Assembly: GCA_037179335.1 (NCBI GenBank) | Contig: JAKZHN010000004.1 | Coordinates: forward strand, 1,178,001 to 1,242,000 | DNA from: Cyclaneusma minus | Lineage: Eukaryota > Ascomycota > Leotiomycetes > Marthamycetales > Marthamycetaceae | Direction of reading: 5' to 3' | Length of the DNA: 64,000 nt | Part shown: positions 54,661-64,000 of the stretch, one piece after another | How the letters are laid out: each line of letters starts with the position of its first letter | Position numbering within the stretch: the stretch's first letter is position 1 | Notes under the pieces: model-generated | Seen by the model: only the letters and a program-made list of their open reading frames with translations | What the model was told of the DNA's origin: nothing | Databases searched by the model: none | Position numbers and translations under genes: made by a program

Positions 54661-55098
54661 AGCCGGGAACTCGTGCAGCAGTCAACGGATCTGCTGCTGT
54701 CAGTGAGACGCAGCGTTCGTTGATTCCTAGCGGCCTAGTCTTTCAGCAAATGGTCAAAACAAATATAACGTTGCGAAAGCCGAGGCAAGGGGAGCTTGGG
54801 TTGCAAAAGATGATCAAGTTTTAATTGTTCTGGCTATTCCAAAATCCTCCCTCGGGGCAAGAATAGGAGGGAGGAGACAGGAGGAAAACACTAGGGACAA
54901 TGCGGCCTACCATTCCCACACAATTGACCGACTAAAGCCGATCTTTTATACCAGCATCACCATCTCCCGCAACGTTATCTTCGCAACAAAGCTTATGGTC
55001 ATCCTACTCATATGGAAATCACGTTCTCAAATCACAGTCTGTCCGAAATCCATCAGATGAGCGTTCACATCACACGGCGTCATGGGAACTGAGAGTTA
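54661..55098. other. Spacer between Z3 and Z4 with a degenerate hairpin copy
   Basis: Contains GGGGAGCTTGGGTTGCAAAA followed by TGATCAAGTTTTAATTG at about 54788-54828, an eroded relative of the 3' hairpin element. Otherwise nothing supported. Confidence 0.45.
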
Positions 55099-55125
55099 CA
55101 AGGTTAAATCCTTGATTTAGAAGTT
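55085..55125 (-). promoter_or_regulatory. Conserved 3' hairpin element after Z4
   Basis: CAAGGTTAAATCCTTG at 55099-55114, identical in its 16 bases to the copy after Z3; about 330 nt beyond the predicted Z4 stop. Confidence 0.8.
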
Positions 55126-55443
55126 AAGCAGGTACCTATTAACCTGATGCGCAAAAGAGACCAGACTTGCGCTGCACTGTGTGCTCTAGCAGATTCGATA
55201 CTCTCCTCGATCGCTTGATGAATCGAGGGATCATCTTCTCCTTGCATTCCAGGTCTTGCCGAAACTGAACGCCTCGCCTCTTCTGATTCCAAACTCTCCC
55301 TAATCGCTTGCTGGAAGCTCGACGTGTGAACGCTGAGGTCTTTCTCCGCAAAGCTGTTCGCCAGCCTGCTCAGTCCAGGAGAATTTCAACGTAATGTTGA
55401 TATTCTCTCGCCTTCGCGCCAAAAACAATGCAGGCACATCCTT

Positions 55444-57590
55444 CTATTCCTCCTCACCACCTTGCTCATTCTCCTCAACGCCTCCCTCCACGCCCTTCAT
55501 CTCCTCACCACCCATCTCCTCACCACCCATCTCCTCACCACCCATCTCCTCACCACCCATCTCCTCACCACCCATCTCCTCACCACCCATCTCCTCACCA
55601 CCCATCTTCTCATCACCCTCACCACCCTCACCGCCGTGCTCCTCCACGCCACCGCTCTCCTTCCCATCTCACATCTCGCGGCCCTTCTCACCGGCAGCAT
55701 TGCCCAACGGGGAGCTCATTTCTCCGGCTGAGGCCATCTCTCCGGGGGCCTGGGCAGAATCCATGTTGAGGCCTTGAAGGACCTTGCATGCCATAGTACC
55801 GGTTCATCATTGCCCACTGAGCTTGGGCTTGCGCTAGGGTCTGCCGGACTTGAGCGTCGTGTGCCTGAGGGAATTGTGGACCCCAGGTCGATTGCTGCTG
55901 GACCTGAGCTGGTTGCTGATCCCAGGTCGATTGCTGAGGTTCAGTCTGCTGCATGCAAGCTGTGGCCCATTCCCATGTAAGCAGTGACGGCGGCGGCGGC
56001 GGCAGCAGCAGCGGCATTTGTTCCAGTTCCGCTTATTCCTCCGGTCGAGGCCATCTCTCCGGCGGCCTGGGCGGACTCCATGTTGAGACCTTGAGCCTTT
56101 TATGCAGGCATGTGGTTGTAGCTTTGGCCTATTCCCATGGAAGGCGGCAAAGCGGTGGCGGAGGCGGAAAAGGAGAGCTTGTTGGCTTGTGACAGCTTCA
56201 TCTCGGGACTCATCTTCTCGTCGTCCTCCTGAATATGGCGTGCGAGACGGTTATCCGACGCTCCATATCCGCGGTTGGCTTCGGAAATCTGCTTACTGAG
56301 ATAGCTCTGAGACCAGCCAGTCTCCTTGCGTAATTCACTGAGGAGCTTCTTGTCAGCGGCAGTAGTAACGGGGCCAGGAACATCGGGACGGGGACCGGGA
56401 GCAACTGGAGCAGCGGGACGGGGAGCAACTTGAGCAGCAGCAGCGGCGTCAATGGCCGCATGCCGAGCAATGCTGGAGGGCGTCCGCTGTCTTTCGAAGC
56501 AGCGGCAAACCAGATGCCGCCCATAGTACCATCCATCATATGTAAGCGCGCGCTGAAGCCATCCCAAGCATTGCCAGTATCCACCATATACGCTTCGAAG
56601 TCATTGAACTTGTAGAAGGCGACGAGGCTCGAGACCGGTATGTTGCCGAGGTATTGGCGCATTTGGGCAGCATTCATACGGCCGGCAGTAGCAATGGCAA
56701 GGGTTGTAGCCTCTCCACGAGCGAGGTACACCTTTGGACTACCGCCTGCAGCTGCATTGGACCGCCGGGGATTCCCCTAATCATCACCGGCAATCTCCTC
56801 CTCCCACTCGCTGTCAAAGTTGTACCATGCATCGAACTCCTCCTCGTCGGCCTTGTTCTGGGCAGCCTTGTCCTCGGCGGTCTTGTTATCGGCGGCAGCG
56901 GAGGCAACACCAGAAGGACCAGCGCTGGAAGCCACGATGTTGCTGGTGGAGCTGGTAGCTACGGGAGTAGCGGCGCTGGTGGTGATCGTGGTGGCGGCGT
57001 CCTTGCAGCGGTCGTCGTTCCATCGGCAGTTGCTGCACTTGCCTGCGTTTGGTTTCATGGAACCTCTGGAGAATGGCGATAGCATCAGCCGAGTAGTGAC
57101 TGCTGTTGGTGACGGCTGGGGCTCGAGCTACATTGGAACTTTGAGCTTGAGCTGAGGAGTCAGGGGCGGTGGTTGAGCGCGCTGAAGGGGATGCGGAAGG
57201 CGAAGGAGACGACGAGCTGGCAGCAGCAGCAGCACCAGGCGAGCGAGATGGTGAGGAGGGAAGTTGACAGGCTCAAGCACGCGCGAGAGTAGGAGACGTG
57301 TCCATCTTTGCGAAGTTGGATGGTGATAATACGTTGCCGCCGAGAGTCACCCTGGGGGTTCTGGGGGTTCTGGGCCGCGCTTTGCCCTCGGCGATGCGCG
57401 CAGACTCTCTCGCTTTGCGTACAGCGTCGAAGTCTGGCATCGGCCAGTCGTTCCACACTGCATCCTCGTACTTTGGGATGATGGTGCGGATCCATTGCTT
57501 GCAGTCTGAATCAACGTGTGATATTATGCATACCGGTGCCACGTACTGGTGGCAGAGCGGTCACTTCATTGGCGGGCGATCGCCCTCCAT
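55444..57590 (-). pseudogene. Zinc-finger/HTH family copy Z4 (broken)
   Basis: Begins MEGDRPPMK, then TGA (57563-57561) two codons before the position of the Z3 C-P-L-C motif; the first Cys codon is the one changed. The frame continues PLCHQYVAPVCIISHVDSDC, IRTIIPKYEDAVWNDWPMPDF and NVLSPSNFAK, with a second TGA near 57273. Fragments AIAILQRFHETKRR (about 57100-57060), VYLARGEATTLAIATAGRM (about 56730) and CFERQRTPSSIARHAA (about 56500) are the HTH parts. They are separated by about 300 bases (57050-56760) and 150 bases (56660-56520) of extra sequence and frame changes. A Gln/Ala/Pro-rich region follows, then an acidic tail (KMGGEEMGGEE..., 55647-55444) made by a 15-bp tandem repeat. The extra segments might be introns or insertions. 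Promoter block at 57708-57775 and hairpin at 55099 are kept. Confidence 0.65.
55501..55605 (-). repeat. 15-bp minisatellite coding MGGEE repeats
   Basis: Seven perfect tandem copies of CTCCTCACCACCCAT. Read on the minus strand each codes for MGGEE, expanding the acidic C-terminal tail of copy Z4 (the corresponding tail in Z2 has VEENGG units). Confidence 0.9.
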
Positions 57591-57699
57591 TATTCTGACG
57601 GTGTTGAACGGTTGTTCGTGGAAGTCGAAAGATTGGCTAAGTTACCGCGTTGTCAGAAGTAAGCCGGAGGAAAGAAAACAAGCTTATGCGATGAAAATT

Positions 57700-57780
57700 C
57701 AATAATATATACGGACGCGCTAAATTGCGCTTAGCGACCGCTGAGGTAAGGCAATATCACATTTTAGCTCCAAAATTGGC
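57700..57780 (-). promoter_or_regulatory. Conserved zinc-finger-family promoter block, copy Z4
   Basis: On the minus strand: AATGTGATATTGCC, CCTCAGCGGTCGCTAAGCGC, AATTTAGCGCGTCCGTATAT. About 120-185 bases before the Z4 start. Confidence 0.75.
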
Positions 57781-57837
57781 GCTTTACATTTCTATCTGTG
57801 GCACATGTCTAGTTCTTGCAGGACAAAAACGTAACTG

Positions 57838-57892
57838 GAGGGCTTTTTATATTCCTCAGTTCTTGCTTGCTATACCCTAGCATCATGTGAGA
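57838..57892 (-). promoter_or_regulatory. CACATG-TATA module upstream of Z4
   Basis: On the minus strand TCACATGATG (RTCACRTG type) is followed by GAACTGAGGAATATAAAAAG and CCCTCCAGTT. This is nearly identical to array units around 37565-37620 and 38525-38550, so the array unit is the upstream part of this gene family. Confidence 0.75.
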
Positions 57893-57924
57893 ACGAACAA
57901 AATCAATTTGGTGAATTCTGGCAG

Positions 57925-57975
57925 GGGGAGCTTGAGGTACAAGGTTAAATCCTTGATTTGACATTAAGTATTGAT
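57925..57975 (-). promoter_or_regulatory. Conserved 3' hairpin element after Z5
   Basis: CAAGGTTAAATCCTTG at 57940-57955 with GGGAGCTTGAGGTA beside it; about 240 nt beyond the predicted Z5 stop. Confidence 0.8.
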
Positions 57976-58193
57976 CTGATCTGAAAACTAAAGCAGACTC
58001 AGCGTTCTCAAGCCGAGGCCATTCTCCACCCAGCTCTTCTCCGTCTGCTCATCCATCAAGGCGATTAATTAAGCCTTGAAATCCCATTTCCAACTTCGCT
58101 CCCAAAAAAGAAACACAAACCCACGCCTATCCCCCGCTCAGCCCCTTCTACTGCTCCTCGTCCTCCTCATCATTCTCACCAGCCTCACCAGCC

Positions 58194-60300
58194 TCACCGC
58201 CGTTCTCCTCCACATCTATCCCGGTTGTTTTCCTCATCATTGCCGTTTCGATCCAACAGATCCTCAATGTGCACACGGACGTTGCTCAGATCCGCATTGC
58301 TGTCATAGTCCGGGGTAAGGGTCCAAGCAGTCATTGCGGCATTCTCGGGGGCATCTTCAGGGTCAGGGTCCTCCTCGAGCGCGACCACTCTCATCTTATA
58401 GTTTTGCTCACCGGCAGCAGAAGGGCCATCGGACTGATCAGTAGCGAGAGTCGGATGAGCATCGAAGCCAGTGGAAGCGAGACCAGACTGCACAGTAGCG
58501 GAAGAAAGTTGGGAACCAGCGATAGAATTGCCCATCGGGGCGTTGCTCGCACTTGGGGTGGCAGTCGTTCCGGGCAAGGCCATCTGTCCCGGCGCCTGAG
58601 CAGACTGTAACGGAAGAGTGAGGTCCAGATCGTGCTCTTCCTCCGCGTCATCGCCAGGCTCTGGGTCGTTCAAACGCTTCTCTCGACCCCTAATTACTGC
58701 TGATGTTCTGAACTCAACTGATGGTAATGCACGAAGAGACAGCAGAGCCTCAGAAGCAACAAGATCCAGCCGGCGACCCATGTACGCCGGAAGTCCCTGA
58801 CCCATGTACGCATACGGATTGTTGTAGTTGTATCCCGGGATGTAGTTGTAGCCCGGACCCATGGCAGGCGAAGCGGCAGCGGTGGCGGAGGCAGCAACCT
58901 GGCCAGGAATAGCGGGGGCAGCCGGAGTTGTCCGCTCCGTTATTGGGTTCGATGGGGTAGAAAACGTCGCTGTTGCCGTCATCTTCATCGTCAGAAGAGT
59001 CTGGGCGAGAAGTAGTCGGAAATCTTGGTCTGAACATCCGCGTACTGCACGGTCGCTATTTGCTTTTCCCAGTCGCGAATTTGAATGCTACTCAGCTTGG
59101 GCATATTCTTGAGACCATTGGTCAGCACCGTAGCAGCCTCGCTAGTCTCACCACCGGTGAGAAGGCGTCTGATTCAATTGTTAGCCAGGAGGTAAGAGTG
59201 GCGTAAGTCCAAAAGGGTAGCGGCCGCGGTTATCTTACCTCCAAGAGCTGCGCGATATTTCTCCCAGACGTCATTGGACTATTGGTTTTCTTTCTCCATG
59301 GCTGGGGCAGCAGCGTCGATTGCAGCATGACGTGCCATGTTGCATGGCTTTTTCTGCCTCTCAAACCATCAACGGACCTGTCCCATATATACTTGGCCGC
59401 CGGTGGACTGCGCAAGGCTAGCGATTTCGAAATAATGGAGCTAAACAGTGGCACTACGGCCCGCGGCTAAGTTCTCCCTACGCTTGTGTTGGTGGTATGT
59501 CTCGAGCTTTGCGATCAGGTGAGATGGGTGTGCGTGGCGGCGATTGGCGGCGGCTGGGACTGCGGCTGAGTTTGGGCCTTGAGCTCGGATGGGAGCAGCT
59601 GTCGTTGAGCGAGCCGAAGGGAATGCATAGGCGGCGGGAGCGCGCTGTGTTGGCAACGTGGAAGCAGCAGTAGGAGGAGGAAGACAGCGTTCAAGTAATG
59701 AACGAGCTCTGGCATTCCGTGAAATGGCATCTTTCCATGCTCGGCTTTCATCAGAACATCGAGAGGACCACGAGTACCACTCGGAGGACCAGCAATGACC
59801 AGAGGGCCTCGGTTCAGCAAATGGGCGAGTGGGAGAGGATGGCTGCTGGCGCTGTCGGCCTCGCGCAGGAGTTGGAGACACATCGGCAAAGTCCGAGGGA
59901 GTCAGGACATTGCCCGCCGCAGTGACGGGGGGAGTGTCTTGCCACTTTGCTCGAAAAGCTTGCTTAGTAGGATCGTCGAAAGGAAGTTTCTCCTTAGCAG
60001 GCTTGGCGGCGGTGGCTGGGCCAGGCGGAGCTGGGCCAGGAGCAGATGGGAGAGGGGTAGCTGGCGGAGGGGGCGGAATGGCGGCAGCCGAGCCGGAAGA
60101 ACCAGCACCTTGGAACGAAACTCTTTCGATACTTGGCTTTAGAGTCGGGCATAGGTAGGTGATTCCAAATCGCGTCTTCGTACTTCAGAACCCAGGTACG
60201 GATATGGTTTTTGCATTCGGAGTCGACATGCGCCACCATTCTGATCGGCGCAACGTATTGATGGCAGCGGACAAGTTTGAGGTTTCCGGTTGCCTTTCAT
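58194..60300 (-). pseudogene. Zinc-finger/HTH family copy Z5 (broken)
   Basis: Starts MKGNRKPQTC. A 2-nt loss near 60265 (CCGCTGCC where other copies have CCG-CTC-TGC-like spacing) shifts the frame. Homology resumes as CHQYVAPIRMVAHVDSEC, NHIRTWVLKYEDAIWNHLPM. Then MSPTPARGRQRQQPSSPTR (from 59881), HPSHLIAKLETYHQHKRREN, LAAGRSATV followed by an in-frame TAG, then GGQVYMGQVR-TGA-WFERQKKPCN and MARHAAIDAAAPAMEKE. The TGA replaces the Arg/CGA of VRRWFERQ, a C-to-T change. The last segment (58988-58194) is an open C-terminal frame of 264 codons rich in Gly/Tyr/Asn (GYNYIPGYNYNNPYAYMG) and acidic residues. Promoter block at 60452-60512 and the 57940 hairpin are present. Confidence 0.6.
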
Positions 60301-60449
60301 CTCGTCGCTGGTGTTTTGCGTGAAGGTTGTTTTTGCAAAACGTGCCGGCCTCAACGGAAATCGGAACGGAGTGCGTACTTGAGTTTACTGCAAGGTTGGA
60401 AGTAAGCGGGGGGAAAGAGAAAGAAGCTTGCGTTGAAAGATTCAAGAAT

Positions 60450-60545
60450 ACATACGGACGCGCTAAGCTTGAGCGGCAATTGAGGCGAAGCGATATCACA
60501 TCGTAGCTACGGAATTGGTGCCTTAAACTGCGCCTAAATAAAAAG
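60450..60545 (-). promoter_or_regulatory. Conserved zinc-finger-family promoter block, copy Z5
   Basis: On the minus strand: ATGTGATATCGCTTCGCCTC, then AAGCTTAGCGCGTCCGTATG; GATATC at 60497-60492, about 195 bases before the Z5 start. Farther upstream, GCGCAGTTTAAGGCACCAAT is also shared with the Z3 region. Confidence 0.8.
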
Positions 60546-60685
60546 ACTCGGTATTCGACTCATTCTTGTTCCTCGTCGTGTTGTTGAGACGGCGACCTGG
60601 AGATGCGAACTGATCGATGATGTTGAGCAATATGTTCAGGCGGCCCGAATGTTTGAACAAGACCAATTGTGCGGAGAGAGATCTT

Positions 60686-62347
60686 CTAGGACGACTTCCT
60701 GGCTGCTCCCGAAGACTCTCTGCTTGTCTTCGGAGCCAGTGAAGTGGTGACACAGATCTTCTTTTGCTTCACGCAGCGCTCACATGGGCCGTCTGGATTC
60801 TCGGGATCTGGCTGACATCTTCTCTTTTGTCCTCGGCAGAGGTCACATCCGCTTTTCTCTCCTTTCTGGTTTGTACCACCGGATCCGGGATCACCGTTAA
60901 GCAGCTTGTATGGTCTTGGCTTTCTTTCTGAACAACTTGTCGCATACGGGACATGAAAGAATGATTCCAAGCTCCTTAGGCTGCTCGCTCGGCAGCATGG
61001 CGGTGGAAGGCTTCTTCCAAGCAACTCTTGCGAAAACGTGGTTGCAGAGACCCGAGCAAGATGTCAAGACCTTCGAGCACCTGGTAGGAGAGAAGGAGCC
61101 GATTTGCACACACAAGCGCCTTTGCTGTAGTGCATTCCAGGGTGCTCGAGACCCATCAAGCTTTGCCGAACGGGAATCTCTACACTTGACACTTGTTCAC
61201 CAGTTATGCCATCAACGCCAGCACTCCCCCTATCCTGTTTCTCATCCGTATTGGCGCTTCCGGCGGCGGTAGCAGAAGCAGTGGTCGCAGCGGCATTGAT
61301 GTGAGCATATCGAGCTACGTGGTTAGGGCGTCTTCTTTCCTTAAACCAGAGATAAACACTGCGTCGTTGAATACGCTCGTCTGTGTTGCAGGCAAAAGTG
61401 GCAGCTTCGTCCCTGGTTATGTAAACTCTCGTATCTAAGCCTTATACTACACGTCTGTCTCTATGGAAGTCTTCGAGGATAGCTACAGCTGCTTGGAGGT
61501 GCCTTAGCCGGGGAGCTCGTCGGCCGCTGGAGGCAGTGCCTTGAGCTGTGCCAGTGATGTTGGACCGAGAGGGGTCTGTATTTAAGGAGGCTGGAGCGGA
61601 TGTTGGCAAGACTGGACTGGATTAAGACGTCACGTCGTAGTTTCGGAATGCAGGCGTTGCGGTGTATTGGGGGTTCGTGGCAGAAGCACCAGTGGGACAA
61701 GACTTGCAAGCAGCTTTCTTGGGACATGCAAACGGACGTGCAAACGGACGTGAGGATCCCGATAACGAGTTCCAAAGGTTATAATTGGGCCACTTAGAAA
61801 AAAAGCCAGGGGTAGCTGGACATTGATCGGAAATATCGGAGGGGGATTTGTTAATATTTTGGCGCGGGATTAATATTGCTGGTTAATATTAGTAAAACGG
61901 CTAAGCACTATATAAATAAACTTATCAATTCGGCTGGTTCTAAAATCGAGATTCGGTAGGCCGGGGGTACAGGGCAAATTAAGAAGGGATTGGAGAAGGA
62001 AGTAAAAGATGCAAAAAAAAACAGTATACAATGAATCCGTAATAGCAAATTGGGCAAGGAAATAATTGATTATATACCACTAATAGTGCCGCCCGCGCTC
62101 TTTTCAAAGCCTCGCCAATCTCGACGTTCTTAACCTTCTTATTACTTCTTTTATATTCATACTCATCGGCTTTCGTATTCTCTAGGCCTTTCAGGAATTC
62201 AGAAATAGGCTAGGCATCCCAGACTGGGTCTTCTTCTTTCGGCACGATCTCCTTAACAAATTTCTGGCATCCAAAATCAATATGCTCAGCAAGATAAATG
62301 GGCGCGGCGTAAAATCGACACAATAGACAGCATTTGGGCGGAGGCAT
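60686..62347 (-). pseudogene. Diverged zinc-finger/HTH family copy Z6 with a Zn2Cys6-like C-terminus
   Basis: The N-terminal finger at 62347-62090 is MPPPKCCLLC...EHIDFGCQKF, then EIVPKEEDPVWDA, a TAG (62212-62210) where other copies have Trp, and PISEFLKGLENTK. The HTH lies 0.7-1 kb downstream: VYITRDEAATFACNTDER, QRRSVYLWFKERRRPNHVAR (about 61440-61330). After a frame change comes a Cys-rich segment, CSKVLTSCSGLCNHVF...LSCPVCDKLFRKK (about 61070-60930). One base of shift then gives KPRPYKLLNGDP and a Zn2Cys6-type cluster, C-DL-C-RGQKRR-C...C-ER-C-VKQKKI-C (60847-60752). Whether these pieces were ever one gene is inferred from order and family homology; the AT-rich DNA between about 61800 and 62650 looks mutated. 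No intact product is likely. Confidence 0.45.
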
Positions 62348-62650
62348 AGTGGATGGCTAACGCCGTCGCAAAAACGAATGTGTTTGCGGGTCAAGAAGTT
62401 AATTAATCGTAGAAGAATTTGCATTATAGTGTAATATAAAAAGCAGGTTGCGTATAAAAGTGCCAAAACTAAATTGGATCGGGATTAACCGGATTAGGAT
62501 TTATCAAAAGGAAAACAAAAAGCTGGAAAAGCGCCAGCAAAATTCATCTATTAAAATGCCAATTTTTTTTAAAAACAACCGGAACGTAATTATAAGGTAA
62601 TTAGTGTTTGAAAATGCATAAAAAAGATAGGATTCGGTATCCCCCAACAT
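61800..62650. other. AT-rich, TpA-rich (RIP-like) segment
   Basis: Sharp drop in GC with many TAAT/TTAATATT/ATATA words, in contrast to flanking DNA. It covers the finger exon of copy Z6, which carries a Trp-to-TAG change consistent with C-to-T mutation on the opposite strand. This suggests repeat-induced point mutation of a duplicated segment. No other coding signal was seen. Confidence 0.5.
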
Positions 62651-62814
62651 TGATTTGCAAGCTACCGAACCATTTTCATAAATAGGGGCGAGTCACTCAT
62701 GAAAATCAATCAGGAGACACAAAAGTGTTCGAGAGCTTCTCTCACCTCCCCTGTTATTTCCAAATTCCGGTATGTAAGCAGGTGTTCATATAGTTACGGA
62801 GTCACAAGATCGAG

Positions 62815-62865
62815 GCAAGGGAGCTTGAGGTACAAGATTAAACCCTTGATTGAAAATTAACTAAC
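62815..62865 (-). promoter_or_regulatory. Conserved 3' hairpin element after Z7
   Basis: CAAGATTAAACCCTTG at 62833-62848 preceded by GGGAGCTTGAGGTA. The stem has one mismatch against the other copies. About 170 nt beyond the Z7 tail stop. Confidence 0.75.
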
Positions 62866-63019
62866 GGGCCACTCGTAAAGAGCAGACTCGGTGAATACAA
62901 ACCGACGCCCTTTCCCAATCCGCTCTCATCCACCAAGGTCATGCTCTCATTTTTGACTCTCTTGTACAACATTTTTGCCCGCAGCAATACGAATTCACCG
63001 TTGTCATGATCACCCCATT

Positions 63020-63946
63020 CTATCCCTCCTTATCCTCCTCGCCACCATTCTCCACGCCACCCTTTTCCTCACTAGCCTTACTATGTTCTCCATCCACACC
63101 CTCCACACTCTCGGCGTTGTTCGAAGCAGCGGTGCTGGTGGTAGCAGCAGCGGCATCGATGGCGGCTTATCGAGCTAGGTATTGCGGAAAACGTCGACGC
63201 ACAAACCACTTGTAGACCTGGGCCGTACTCAAGCCGGTGGTTCTTGAGAGTGCGCTCGCCTTGGTCTTTGTGATGTAGACTTTTCTTTCTTCGTGAGTCG
63301 ACATCGCACGTTCGGCCCGGTGGGCTTCTTCCAGAATGGCGACTGTATCTGAAGAGTAGGGCTGGCCAACACCAATAGCCTTCTTGGGTGCAGCAGGGAC
63401 GGGTGTGGCAGGCATAGCGGCTTGAGTGGCAGCACCGTGGGAGACAGCACCACCATCTGAAGAAATTCGAGGCATATGGCGCTGGATCGTCGCGGGGGAA
63501 GTAGGACTAGCCGGTTCTGGATCGGTGCCGGAAGCCTACGAGGAGGAGTATTAGTTCATCGGCCTTGAGATTAGGGGACTGGAAATTTGGGAAGGTAAAT
63601 ATGGAGAACTCAAGATCTTTGAGATGGAACCAAAGCCGGGGGCGCGCGTTCCATCTCATACCTTGAGAGATGTAGTGCGCTGTTTCTTCGTGGGCGTCTT
63701 GTTGTTGTCGTCCTGGCGAGTCCTCTTCAGTTCCTTGGCAGCTTTTCTGGCTCGAAGAATCTCGGGAAAGTTGGGCATCGGCCAATTCGCCCAGATTCCG
63801 TCTTCCCATTTGGGGACGACATATCTGATATGCGCCTCTCAGCCAGAATTGACATGAAGAGACATGCTCACAGGAGCGACGTGCTGATTGCACAGCGGGC
63901 ACGGCTTCGGTCTGTAGTCTCCATTGATCTCGTAGTTTCCGTTCAT
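63020..63946 (-). pseudogene. Zinc-finger/HTH family copy Z7 (two in-frame stops)
   Basis: Exons (minus) 63946-63662 and 63535-63020 joined by a GTATGA...TAG intron, phase 0. Starts MNGNYEINGDYRPKPC. Finger CPLCNQH...HVNSG then TGA (63841-63839) exactly where the last finger Cys stands in other copies. It continues EAHIRYVVPKWEDGIWANWP, MPNFPEILRARKAA, KTPTKKQRTTSLK. Exon 2 has an Ala/Pro linker, then AILEEAHRAERAM, KVYITKTKASALSRTTGLS and TAQVYKWFVRRRFPQYLAR, the most homeodomain-like helix of the family. TAA (63169-63167) replaces the His/Tyr of ARHAAIDAAA, and the frame then continues AAIDAAAATTS to an acidic end (GGEEDKEG, TAG at 63022-63020). Two single-base changes would separate this from a full-length product, so decay is recent. 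Confidence 0.65.
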
Positions 63947-64000
63947 TCTGTCTGACTTGTGTGCATGCCGAAGGGTGAGACTATTGCTTTGCGAAGAGAT

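Noticed and set aside
55394..55777. Plus-strand ORFs of repeated HHPSP / SSPPI / LLTTH residues
   Set aside because: All three frames are open because of the 15-bp tandem repeat; the family homology and acidic tail are on the minus strand.
63839..63841. UGA read as cysteine or selenocysteine in the family
   Set aside because: Only two copies show it, both have other disabling changes, and intact Z3 uses ordinary Cys codons; pseudogenisation is simpler.

Overview
The window looks like a chromosome segment from a filamentous ascomycete (Pezizomycotina). Genes have several short GT-AG introns (about 50-110 nt, many with CTAAC-type branch points). Families typical of such fungi are present: an NCS1 permease, a rhodopsin-domain membrane protein, a sacsin-like HATPase and a Zn2Cys6 motif. 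No rRNA, tRNA or intact transposase was found. LEFT THIRD (1-31.5 kb): the 3' end of an unknown gene, the U4/U6.U5 27-kDa snRNP protein, the Rab GAP gyp7, a cluster of three paralogous fungus-specific genes (A minus, B minus, C plus; only B reads cleanly), an 8-exon NCS1 permease, a multi-exon rhodopsin-domain protein and a very long HATPase protein ending in a HELAH metal-site-like motif. MIDDLE (32.4-38.7 kb): a gene-poor tandem array of about ten units of roughly 570 bp. Each carries a leftward TATA box, a CACGTG octamer and a rightward TATA box. The array runs into two copies of a zinc-finger/helix-turn-helix gene family. HOUSEKEEPING BLOCK (40.7-52 kb): an ASXH/DEUBAD protein, sec22, CLPTM1, a LOG phosphoribohydrolase, proteasome alpha6 (pre5) and vps55. 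RIGHT END (53.1-64 kb): five more copies of the zinc-finger/HTH family, all on the minus strand. Most are broken, and one lies next to AT-rich, RIP-like DNA. HOW THE PARTS CONNECT: the most unusual feature is the repeated zinc-finger/HTH cassette. Its parts are (i) a CACGTG-TATA module, (ii) a conserved GATATCGC...GCGCGTCCGTATAT promoter block, (iii) an N-terminal C-x2-C-x11-H-x4-C finger, (iv) a homeodomain-like WF/WV-ERQR helix, (v) an acidic tail and (vi) a conserved CAAGG-N6-CCTTG hairpin about 170-330 nt after the stop. The 32-38 kb array appears to be an amplification of part (i). A second layer is a family of Tc1/mariner-type miniature elements built from a degenerate 19-bp palindromic repeat. 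They sit between genes and inside introns of paralogues A and B. Many genes also switch from C-ending to G/T-ending codons along each long exon, in the direction of transcription.
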